Shown here: piece after piece, positions 1-5,805 of the stretch
How positions within the stretch are numbered: position 1 is the first letter of the stretch
Layout: every line of letters starts with the position of its first letter
Notes under the pieces: model-generated
Seen by the model: only the letters and a program-made list of their open reading frames with translations
Told to the model about the DNA's origin: nothing
Database searches by the model: none
Source of the DNA: Bacteroidota bacterium
GTDB lineage: Bacteria > Bacteroidota > Bacteroidia > J057
NCBI GenBank assembly: GCA_004292985.1
Contig: RDXT01000586.1
Coordinates: forward strand, 1 to 8,488
Direction: 5' to 3'
DNA: 8,488 bases
Translations under genes and position numbers: made by a program

Positions 1-342
1 CTCGACGACCAGATGCTGGCCAAACCCGCCGATGCCGAAGAAGCCGCCGCCTTTCTGCGAAAACTCTCCGCCAGAACCCACAGTGTGTTTACGGGGGTTA
101 CGCTTTTTTACAAAGGTCGCCTGCGTAGCTTCGCCGAAGAAACCCTGGTGACCTTTCGCAAACTGCGCGAGCCGGAAATCGCTCATTATATCAACGAATA
201 TAAGCCCTTCGACAAAGCAGGTGCCTATGGTATCCAGGAATGGATCGGCCTCGTAGGTATTTCCCGCATCGAAGGCGATTATTACAATGTCATGGGCCTG
301 CCAATGGCACGCCTTTACGAAGAGCTGTTACAACTCGAATAA
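1..342 (+). CDS. maf: Maf family nucleoside triphosphate pyrophosphatase (3' part only)
   Basis: The reading frame is open from the first base, so the gene starts upstream of the window and only its C-terminal 113 codons are here. The family hydrolyses non-canonical or excess nucleoside triphosphates (dTTP, UTP and modified forms such as m5UTP) to the monophosphate in the cytoplasm. Visible conserved blocks, in order, are a THSVFTGVTL segment, an AEETLVTFRKL segment, the DKAGAYGIQ block at 211-237 and a C-terminal YYNVMGLPMARLYEEL segment. The Gln after YGI is typical of the dTTP/UTP-type (YhdE-like) subgroup rather than the YceF-type, by recall of the family. The first half, with the nucleotide-binding and catalytic Asp motifs, is off-window, so catalytic competence cannot be judged. 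The stop codon shares its last base with the tadA start (TAATG), which points to translational coupling. Confidence 0.93.
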   Translation, partial: LDDQMLAKPADAEEAAAFLRKLSARTHSVFTGVTLFYKGRLRSFAEETLVTFRKLREPEIAHYINEYKPFDKAGAYGIQEWIGLVGISRIEGDYYNVMGLPMARLYEELLQLE

Positions 343-785
343 TGCTCACCATACAGACAGACGAACACTTCATGCGACAGGCCTTCCGGATGGCAGAGCG
401 CGCTTTTGAAGAAGAAGAAACCCCGATCGGGGCTGTGGTGGTAAGTAATCTGCGGATCATCGGAAAAGGGTATAACCAGACCGAGCGCCTCCAGGACCCC
501 ACTGCACATGCCGAAATCCTGGCTATCACCGCCGCCTGCGAACACCTCAACAGCAAGTACCTCAGCGACTGCACGCTGTTTGTTACCATCGAACCCTGTC
601 CCATGTGTGCCGGCGCCCTTCGCTGGGCACAGTTTGCGCGGGTGGTTTATGCCGCCCCTGAACCCAAATCCGGATTTACCCGATACAGCCCCAGTTTGCT
701 TCATCCCCGGACAGAACTCAGTTCGGGTGTGATGGAGGCTGAGTGCGCGGGGCTTATGCAGGAATTTTTCCGTAAAAAACGCTGA
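342..785 (+). CDS. tadA: tRNA-specific adenosine deaminase TadA
   Basis: This 147-residue protein is the usual size for TadA, which deaminates A34 to inosine in tRNA-Arg(ACG) using a zinc-activated water. The deaminase signature is complete: PIGAVVV at about 28-34, the zinc-ligand and proton-shuttle motif HAE at 56-58 (His56, Glu58), and the PCPMC motif at 85-89 (Cys86 and Cys89 as zinc ligands). The DPTAHAE context and the C-terminal helix ending in EFFRKKR match TadA more closely than guanine or cytidine deaminases. The ATG at 342 was chosen because it overlaps the maf stop as TAATG and gives the family's length; an upstream in-frame ATG at 240 would run through maf and add unrelated residues. 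The next gene begins 10 bases after the stop. The region between PEPKSG and HPRTE is a little shorter than in E. coli TadA, which I take as lineage variation. Confidence 0.94.
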   Translation: MLTIQTDEHFMRQAFRMAERAFEEEETPIGAVVVSNLRIIGKGYNQTERLQDPTAHAEILAITAACEHLNSKYLSDCTLFVTIEPCPMCAGALRWAQFARVVYAAPEPKSGFTRYSPSLLHPRTELSSGVMEAECAGLMQEFFRKKR

Positions 786-795
786 TCCAACCTTT

Positions 796-1680
796 ATGCG
801 CGCGTCGCAACTTCTGACTTTCTGGCTTCTGTTCGCCTTTCTCGCACTCGTCTGGGGAAGTTCGTTTATCCTGATGAAGCGGGGCCTCGAAGCTTTTTCT
901 CCGCTTCAGATCGCTGCCATCCGCATGACAGTCGCCGCAGTGATCCTGCTACCGTTTGTAATCCGCAATTACCGGCCCCTAACCCGAAAGGAGTGGATCG
1001 CCGTGGCAGTGGTGGGCATTTTTGGCAATGGACTTCCGGCTTTCTTTTTCCCGCTGGCCGAAACCCGGATCAGCAGTGCAGGTGCAGGCATTCTCAATTC
1101 GCTCAGCCCGCTGTTTGTGCTGGTGCTGGGGGCTTTGTTTTTTCGCAGACCCTTCAGCAGCCGCCAGCTGGCCGGTATCGGATTCGGATTCGGCGGGGCA
1201 TTGATGCTCATGCTCTCCGCAGACGGGCAAACGGATATTTTCAGCCAGGCGTTTTATTCCCTGATCATCGTTTTCTCGACCATCGGCTACGGACTGAGTA
1301 CCATTGTGACCAAAACCTACCTCAGCGAGCAGCCTGCGACGGTGGTTCCGGGTCTGGCACTCCTGATGGTCAGCATTCCCTATTCGATTTACCTCTTTGG
1401 GTTTTCGCATATCGGCGAGGTCATGAATACCGATCCGGAGGCCTGGGCTTCGCTGGGCTATGTAATGATTCTGGGTGCGGTGGGCACAGCGCTGGCGCTG
1501 GTGCTGTTTTACCGCCTGATCCAGCAGGGTGACCCGGTGCTGGCTGCCTCTGTTACCTATGTCATTCCGATTGTGGCGGTAGGCTGGGGGCTGCTCGACA
1601 AGGAAAGTTTCAATTTCCGCCAGGTCATCGGCATGTTGTTGATCCTCGTAGGCTTATGGCTGGTAAATCGTAAAAATTAA
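796..1680 (+). CDS. EamA/DMT-superfamily transporter
   Basis: This 294-residue, very hydrophobic protein has the length and two-repeat architecture of the drug/metabolite transporter superfamily: about ten membrane helices formed by two EamA domains. The first repeat opens with WGSSFILMKRGL (20-31) and closes with the NSLSPLFVLVLGALFFRR to GGALML segment (about 101-138). The second runs from about 152 and closes with ASVTYVIPIVAVGWGLLDKE to LLILVGLWLVNRK (about 251-293). A Pro in each penultimate helix and a basic C-terminus (NRKN) fit the family. It would act in the inner membrane as a metabolite or drug exporter; the substrate cannot be read from sequence. The gene lies 10 bases after tadA and 10 bases before the next methyltransferase, in the same direction, so it is probably cotranscribed. 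There is no Shine-Dalgarno sequence; the ATG at 796 is the first after the tadA stop. Confidence 0.9.
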   Translation: MRASQLLTFWLLFAFLALVWGSSFILMKRGLEAFSPLQIAAIRMTVAAVILLPFVIRNYRPLTRKEWIAVAVVGIFGNGLPAFFFPLAETRISSAGAGILNSLSPLFVLVLGALFFRRPFSSRQLAGIGFGFGGALMLMLSADGQTDIFSQAFYSLIIVFSTIGYGLSTIVTKTYLSEQPATVVPGLALLMVSIPYSIYLFGFSHIGEVMNTDPEAWASLGYVMILGAVGTALALVLFYRLIQQGDPVLAASVTYVIPIVAVGWGLLDKESFNFRQVIGMLLILVGLWLVNRKN

Positions 1681-1690
1681 TCTGACAGCC

Positions 1691-2407
1691 ATGATTCTCC
1701 CCCGCGAACAGGACCCCCTCGGCGCTGCGATCAAAGACTATTACGAAGGCAAACAAAGGGCGGCCATTAAGGTGGCTTCGGACCGTGCGGTGGACGATGT
1801 GCTGCCCGCCTATTATCTTTTTCGCGGACTGGATGAAATGCCCGATTGGGAGAAAAGGGCGCTGGATGAATGCAAAGGCCATGTGCTGGATGCAGGGGCC
1901 GGAGCGGGGAGCCACAGCCTGGTTTTACAAAGCCGGGGTTATCAGGTAACGGCGCTCGACGTTTCGCTTCAGGCCACAGAGGTGATGCGCATGCGGGGGA
2001 TCAAAGATGTGCTTGCCGGAGATCTCTTTTCCCTGCCCCAAAGTTCCTACGACACGATTCTGCTCATGATGAATGGAATCGGCCTTGTGGGTGATCTCGA
2101 TGGGCTTAATTCTTTTCTGATTGCCGCCAAACGCCTGCTGGCACCCGGTGGCCGGATTTTGCTCGACTCTTCCGACCTGATTTTTATCTACCGGGAGGCC
2201 GGTCTGCCTGCTCCCGATAGCGGAGAATATTACGGCGTCGTCACTTATACCATGAGCTACGCGGGGATCAGCGGCACTCCTTTTAAATGGCTGTTTGTGG
2301 ACTATACCCGCCTCCGGCGTCATGCCCTGGCAGCAGGCTATACCTGTGAGCTGCTGATGGAAGGGCCTCATTATGAATACCTTGCGGCGCTGACCCTCGT
2401 AGCTTAG
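1691..2407 (+). CDS. class I SAM-dependent methyltransferase
   Basis: This 238-residue protein carries a clear Rossmann-fold methyltransferase core. Motif I is HVLDAGAGAGSHSLVLQSRG (64-83), which binds the methionine part of SAM. The acidic end of strand beta2 is TALDVS (87-92), with Asp90 expected to contact the ribose. Motif II/IV is SYDTILLMMNGIG (119-131), and a post-motif strand APGGRILLDSSD lies at 151-162. The N-terminal 60 residues (DPLGAAIKDYYEG, then YYLFRGLDEMPDWEKRALD) are a cap I associate with a widespread uncharacterised Bacteroidota methyltransferase group. The substrate is unknown; nothing here separates small-molecule from protein or RNA targets. It is the last gene of the + strand run. 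Its stop codon overlaps that of the convergent antitoxin gene by four bases, leaving no room for a dedicated terminator between them. Confidence 0.88.
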   Translation: MILPREQDPLGAAIKDYYEGKQRAAIKVASDRAVDDVLPAYYLFRGLDEMPDWEKRALDECKGHVLDAGAGAGSHSLVLQSRGYQVTALDVSLQATEVMRMRGIKDVLAGDLFSLPQSSYDTILLMMNGIGLVGDLDGLNSFLIAAKRLLAPGGRILLDSSDLIFIYREAGLPAPDSGEYYGVVTYTMSYAGISGTPFKWLFVDYTRLRRHALAAGYTCELLMEGPHYEYLAALTLVA

Positions 2408-3408
2408 ATTCCCTTCAGGTGAAAGGCATACTGCTGGTAGCTGATGAGGCTGCGGGACTGCTGGTTTTCGGCCCAGCCTTTTTCATCGTGGCTGATCTCG
2501 ATCAGTTTCTGGGTGCGGATGTCCTGAAAACTGGCTACGATCTCGCGCATGTGGGCCAGTTCTTTTTCGGTAAATAATTCCGGCTTAAAATTTTGTGCGG
2601 CGGCAAAACGCTCCCCGATGGTCCCGTGCTCAAACAACTCCTGCTCGATGCTGATGTACTTTTCCGCTTCGAGAATGCCAAACAATTCATGAAAATGGGA
2701 GGGCACAGGTCCAAAAGGAATCGCCCGGTAGTTGCAGCCGGAGATGGAAAAGCCTGTCCGTTTGAAATGAAGAAAATCGCAGTAAAAAAGGAGCTTGTTC
2801 ATCCTCGTTTTGAGTGGCCGAGCTTCCTGGGCAAAAAACAGCACAAACTGGGCGACCTTCTGAAAGTCAGGCTTTACGAAACCGGTAAACTCATTGGCTT
2901 CGGGGTGAAAATTCCAGAGGTAGGCAAAAATATCGGTGAGTTTATCTTTGATCAGCAGCGCCTCGGTGCGACCCATCACTTTTTTATACTGGGCATCTGA
3001 AAAGAGGCTGCGGTTTTCTTCAAGCACAATGCGAAACTGCTCGGGGTCTGCCGCCAGACGAACAAGGCGTGCATTGGCCAGGCTCGGCATCTCGCCACTT
3101 TCATAGAGGCGGTAGCTGTTGGTACCCAGATCGAGCAACTCCGACATTTTGGCTGCCGAGAGTCCATACTGCTCGCGGATGTGTCGGATTTCATCAGGAA
3201 AAGGAATATGGTGCCGGCTGCGATAGAGGTTATAGACCTGCTGCACATTCAGCTCATCGAGGTCCTGGTTGCTGAAATCGCGGCCCGTGTCTTTACATAC
3301 GTAATAATGCTCCCAGATGCCGAAAGCCTCCTTGCGAAAGGCACGTTCGACCCACTCCTGGACAAGCAGGACCTCACCGCCGGTGAAAGGACTTTTGTTG
3401 GGAGTCAT
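2404..3408 (-). CDS. MqsA-like HTH antitoxin fused to a DUF4065/SocA (Panacea) domain
   Basis: This 334-residue protein has two parts. Residues 1 to about 135 match a whole MqsA antitoxin by eye. An N-terminal zinc-finger-like region (SPFTG at 6-10, YYVCKDTG at 35-42) is followed by an XRE-type helix-turn-helix (about 72-122), with REQYGLSAAKMSELL and the recognition segment GTNSYRLYESGE (95-106). Asn97 falls at the DNA-contacting Asn97 of E. coli MqsA. Of the four zinc-ligand cysteines of E. coli MqsA only one equivalent (Cys38) remains, so zinc binding is doubtful. Residues about 150-334 are a DUF4065/SocA-type domain: KTRMNKLLFYCDFLHFKRTG (200-219), then SISGCNYRAIPFGPVPS (221-237) and a SLISYQQYAFHLKG end. 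This domain, called Panacea, is a known neutraliser of diverse toxins. The gene follows the toxin gene by 41 bases. It probably represses its own operon and neutralises the toxin. Start: ATG at 3408, no Shine-Dalgarno. Confidence 0.85.
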   Translation of the reverse strand: MTPNKSPFTGGEVLLVQEWVERAFRKEAFGIWEHYYVCKDTGRDFSNQDLDELNVQQVYNLYRSRHHIPFPDEIRHIREQYGLSAAKMSELLDLGTNSYRLYESGEMPSLANARLVRLAADPEQFRIVLEENRSLFSDAQYKKVMGRTEALLIKDKLTDIFAYLWNFHPEANEFTGFVKPDFQKVAQFVLFFAQEARPLKTRMNKLLFYCDFLHFKRTGFSISGCNYRAIPFGPVPSHFHELFGILEAEKYISIEQELFEHGTIGERFAAAQNFKPELFTEKELAHMREIVASFQDIRTQKLIEISHDEKGWAENQQSRSLISYQQYAFHLKGI

Positions 3409-3449
3409 GTGGGAAGGGATATTGAGGGTAAACGTATGTGGTTAAAGGT

Positions 3450-3818
3450 TTATCTGTAAGGGTGTTTGATTTTTCGCTCCGCCGGGTGAAAGGACAGGCA
3501 GGCAGCAGAGCGACCCGGAAATCCGAGGGAGATTTTGATGTACACATCTACCCCCTTTACTTTTTTGCCAAACTCCCAGAACTCCGCGCCGATCAGCACT
3601 TTGTCCGGACGGGGGCCTTTGTAAAAGTCGCTCACCTCCAGCCGCTCTATCACTTCGTCCCGCTCACGTGCACTGATCTCAAGGTCGAGCAGTGCCTGTG
3701 TGTTTTTTGCCCGCTCATAAAACACAAGTCCCTCTTCCGCTTTCTGCCGGTGAAACTCCGACAGAAACTGCGCAACGGCTTCGCTGCTGGCATTTGGGAA
3801 GGGTTCCAATTGCACCAT
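3450..3818 (-). CDS. MqsR-like mRNA interferase toxin
   Basis: This 122-residue protein resembles MqsR, the RelE-fold RNase that cuts mRNA at GC-containing sites. The strongest match is RLEVSDFYKGPRPD (residues 59-72 from this start), against LSESDFYKSM in E. coli MqsR. It is followed by EFWEFGKKVKGVDVYIKISL and CLSFHPAE, corresponding to the IWQDVYRPRLVTGQVYLKITV strand pair and the VSFKEK end. Lys and Tyr equivalents of E. coli Lys56 and Tyr81 are present. Gln68 aligns with Glu and Lys96 with His, so the active site differs. The ATG at 3818 is preferred over an in-frame TTG at 3842, because that TTG lies inside the -7 element of the predicted promoter. The gene precedes its antitoxin, as in mqsRA. 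The extra N-terminal helix and an 11-residue basic tail make it longer than E. coli MqsR (98 residues). The assignment rests on motif resemblance only. Confidence 0.75.
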   Translation of the reverse strand: MVQLEPFPNASSEAVAQFLSEFHRQKAEEGLVFYERAKNTQALLDLEISARERDEVIERLEVSDFYKGPRPDKVLIGAEFWEFGKKVKGVDVYIKISLGFPGRSAACLSFHPAERKIKHPYR

Positions 3819-3839
3819 ATGAGGGTTAGGGTCACAGGG

Positions 3840-3869
3840 CAAATCTATCTCTTTTTACTGAATATTCAA
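3840..3869 (-). promoter_or_regulatory. Predicted Bacteroidota promoter of the toxin-antitoxin operon
   Basis: On the - strand, TTG (3867-3869) and a perfect TAnnTTTG match, TAGATTTG (3840-3847), are separated by 19 bases. This is the spacing of the phylum's primary sigma factor. Transcription would begin near 3836, leaving a leader of under 20 bases before the ATG at 3818. Confidence 0.6.
3859..3868. promoter_or_regulatory. Perfect 10-bp palindrome in the toxin promoter, candidate operator
   Basis: TGAATATTCA is its own reverse complement and covers part of the -33 element and the spacer of the predicted toxin promoter. A repressor bound here would block polymerase. The antitoxin carries an MqsA-type helix-turn-helix, and such antitoxins usually bind a palindrome in their own promoter. 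It does not match the AACCT/AGGTT palindrome of E. coli mqsRA. A 10-bp palindrome in a spacer this size can arise by chance, perhaps one time in six. Confidence 0.4.
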
Positions 3870-3917
3870 CGAAAAAGTTGCATTTATATTTGTTTTATCC
3901 GGATTCGTCAAAACAGG

Positions 3918-3949
3918 TTTGTGCCTTTCTCTCTCCCTGCATACTTTTG
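3918..3949 (+). promoter_or_regulatory. Predicted Bacteroidota promoter of mqnD
   Basis: TTTG (3918-3921) and TACTTTTG (3942-3949) are separated by 20 bases and match the phylum consensus TTTG-n19-TAnnTTTG in every fixed base. Transcription would begin near 3953, with a leader of about 35 bases before the mqnD ATG. The -33 box forms one half of a near-palindrome, CAAAACAGGTTTG (3909-3921, one mismatched pair), which could be a binding site or chance. Confidence 0.6.
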
Positions 3950-3988
3950 CGCTGCGATCCGTATATATCCATTACCAATCGTTGCCAA

Positions 3989-4810
3989 ATGAAAATCCGG
4001 CTTGGATTCAGCACCTGCCCCAATGATACCTTTATGTTCGATGCCCTCGTGCATGGACGTATAGACACGCAAGGAATTGACTATGAGGTATATATGGGCG
4101 ATATTTTTCACCTGAACCAAAAAGCCCTCGCCGGAGAGCTGGACATGGTGAAAATCTCCTACAACACCTATGGCCAGGTCCGCAACCGCTATACGCTCCT
4201 CGATGCAGGCAGCGCGCTGGGTCACAACTGCGGTCCGCTCCTGATCTCAAAACGTCCGCTCACTGCCCGTGAAATTGCCGACGGAAATCTGATAGTGGCC
4301 ATTCCCGGAAAAAATACGACTGCCAACCTGCTGCTCTCCTATTATGCCCCGGATATCCAAAACCGAAAGGAGATGATTTTTCATGAGGTTATGCCTGCGA
4401 TTCTTTCGGGCGAGGTGGATGCCGGGGTGATCATTCACGAAAACCGCTTTACCTACCAAAACCTCGGCCTCCAAGCGATCTGCGACCTGGGTGCTTACTG
4501 GGAGCAGCAAACCGGCCTGCCGATTCCGCTCGGGGCCATCGTCGCTCACAAGTCGCTCGGCGCTCCGCTGGTTTCGATGCTCGAAGCGCAGATGCGCGCC
4601 AGTGTGCAATATGCTTTTGACCACCCGCAGGCAAGCCGGCCCTTTGTGCAGATGCATGCCCAGGAAATGGAACCCGAAGTAATGCAGGCGCATATTGATC
4701 TGTATGTCAATGAATTTTCGCTGTCTCTGGGTACATCAGGCCGCGATGCTGTCGAAAAATTATTGGCTGTAGGCGCAGCGCAGGGCCTGTTTGCAGCGCA
4801 GGTCATATAA
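3989..4810 (+). CDS. mqnD: 1,4-dihydroxy-6-naphthoate synthase MqnD (futalosine menaquinone pathway)
   Basis: This 273-residue protein matches the length and motifs of MqnD, which converts cyclic dehypoxanthine futalosine to 1,4-dihydroxy-6-naphthoate in menaquinone biosynthesis. It has a periplasmic-binding-protein-like fold but no signal peptide and is cytoplasmic. Conserved blocks are FSTCPNDTFMFDALVHG (7-23), ELDMVKISYNTYG (50-62), GSALGHNCGPLLISK (74-88), IPGKNTTANLLL (105-116) and the DAGVIIHENRF segment (144-154). The His in VIIHE (His150) corresponds to the proposed catalytic His of Thermus MqnD. LPIPLGAIVAHKSL (177-190) is also typical. The ATG at 3989 gives the start found across the family (MKIRLGFSTCPNDT); upstream in-frame codons run back through the promoter. 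The other mqn genes are not in this window. The gene stands alone, divergent from the toxin operon, with its own promoter. Confidence 0.93.
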   Translation: MKIRLGFSTCPNDTFMFDALVHGRIDTQGIDYEVYMGDIFHLNQKALAGELDMVKISYNTYGQVRNRYTLLDAGSALGHNCGPLLISKRPLTAREIADGNLIVAIPGKNTTANLLLSYYAPDIQNRKEMIFHEVMPAILSGEVDAGVIIHENRFTYQNLGLQAICDLGAYWEQQTGLPIPLGAIVAHKSLGAPLVSMLEAQMRASVQYAFDHPQASRPFVQMHAQEMEPEVMQAHIDLYVNEFSLSLGTSGRDAVEKLLAVGAAQGLFAAQVI

Positions 4811-4830
4811 AAATTTACAATTTGATAACA

Positions 4831-4860
4831 TTGGGGTTATATTTACAGAACTTATCTTAT
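4831..4860 (+). promoter_or_regulatory. Weak candidate promoter for the CHAD gene
   Basis: TTG (4831-4833) and TATCTTAT (4853-4860) are 19 bases apart, but the second element matches only four of the six fixed bases of TAnnTTTG. A better -7 match, TATATTTA (4838-4845), lacks a -33 partner. The CHAD gene may instead be read through from mqnD, 74 bases upstream. Confidence 0.22.
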
Positions 4861-4884
4861 AATTCTGGTCAAATCCCTTTCACC

Positions 4885-5805
4885 ATGAGTTTTCAAATTT
4901 CACAAGGAGAATCTTTCTCCGACGGTGTCCGAAGGATACTGCTCGAAGAAAGTGACAATATTCTCACCCGCCTGGCTGACACCTCCGACCCGGACGTTTC
5001 TATACACGAGTCGCGCAAGAGCATCAAAAGAATGCGGGCGACTCTTCGGCTGATCTCTGACGAGATACCCGGTTCCACGTTTAACCGCGAAAACAAAGCG
5101 CTGCGCAACTGTGGCAGACGCCTCTCCGAAATTCGCGATCTGAAGGCGATGTTCGACACCCTGACCCAGATTCAGGCGGAGCAAAAAGACAAGCAGGTGA
5201 TCAAAACGCTGGGGCTGGTCCGCGAGGATGTTGCGACCCGCCTCGCTCAATCGCGGGAGTCGCTCTACGGCCCCGAGGGTTTGCTTGCTCTGGTTCAGAC
5301 CGAAGTGCAGGCGGTCCGCGAAAGACTCGAAACCCTGAAGTTAAAACGTAAAAATGCGTTTGACAAAGGAATCGAGCGTACGTTCCGCCTTGGAAAAAAA
5401 GCGATGAGCAAGGCCTTCCGCGAATCTGAAACGCATCAGATGCACCAATGGCGCAAGCGGGTAAAAGACCTCTGGTACCAGACCACACTGCTTACCGATG
5501 CCTGGCCCGCCATCATGTCTGTTTATACCCAGGAGCTGCGCCAGCTCTCCGAATCGCTGGGCACAGATCACGACCTGGCGGTGCTACAGGAGCGCCTCGA
5601 CCAGTTCGAAGTATCAAGCCCGGCTCAGGGTACTGCCCGCGAAAAGCTGAAAACCTGGATCGAAAGCCGCCGCACCGACCTGCACCAGCAGGCGCTCGAC
5701 GTGGCTGCGCGGATCTACCTGGGTAATCCTTCGCTGTTCGCCAAAGACATCCGCAAGCGCTGGAAACTTCGCCCGGTTCAGTTAGCCGAAGTGGCCGCCG
5801 CCTGA
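4885..5805 (+). CDS. CHAD domain-containing protein
   Basis: This 306-residue protein is a stand-alone CHAD domain (conserved histidine alpha-helical domain), a helical bundle known to bind inorganic polyphosphate. The four conserved stretches are visible: IHESRKSIKRMRATLRLI (40-57), RLSEIRDLKAMFDTL (79-93), HQMHQWRKRVKDLWYQTTLL (184-203) and SLGTDHDLAVLQERL (224-238). The basic residues around His41, His184 and His187 form the anionic pocket in the family. No CYTH triphosphatase domain is fused, and none is encoded nearby, unlike many CHAD proteins. No signal peptide or membrane segment is seen. The ATG at 4885 is preferred over an in-frame TTG at 4822, because the 21 residues between them lie in AT-rich leader-like DNA. 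The C-terminal 28 bases overlap the end of the convergent methyltransferase gene. The role is not known; association with polyphosphate granules or polyphosphate metabolism is an inference from the domain. Confidence 0.87.
   Translation: MSFQISQGESFSDGVRRILLEESDNILTRLADTSDPDVSIHESRKSIKRMRATLRLISDEIPGSTFNRENKALRNCGRRLSEIRDLKAMFDTLTQIQAEQKDKQVIKTLGLVREDVATRLAQSRESLYGPEGLLALVQTEVQAVRERLETLKLKRKNAFDKGIERTFRLGKKAMSKAFRESETHQMHQWRKRVKDLWYQTTLLTDAWPAIMSVYTQELRQLSESLGTDHDLAVLQERLDQFEVSSPAQGTAREKLKTWIESRRTDLHQQALDVAARIYLGNPSLFAKDIRKRWKLRPVQLAEVAAA

Noticed and set aside
3429..3436. - strand TACGTTTA in the toxin-antitoxin gap as an internal antitoxin promoter
   Set aside because: Five of six fixed bases match but there is no -33 element at the right distance; the evidence is too weak to annotate.
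3819..3842. TTG at 3840-3842 as the toxin start codon
   Set aside because: It lies inside the TAGATTTG element of the predicted promoter, so it would not be in the transcript; the ATG at 3818 fits the MqsR alignment.
3885..3892. TATATTTG on the + strand as a second mqnD promoter
   Set aside because: It matches the -7 consensus but has no TTG or TTTG at the proper distance upstream.
3881..3912. - strand TTTG-n20-TATAAATG as an alternative toxin promoter
   Set aside because: The -7 element matches only four of six fixed bases, whereas TAGATTTG at 3840-3847 matches all and is closer to the start.
3438..3992. Open + strand frame of 184 codons across the toxin gene and the mqnD promoter
   Set aside because: It is antisense to the MqsR-like gene, contains no recognisable domain, and runs through both predicted promoters into the mqnD start.
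4811..4823. AAATT-TAC-AATTT inverted repeat after mqnD as a terminator
   Set aside because: The stem is five A/T pairs with no G/C and would not be stable enough; no T-run follows.
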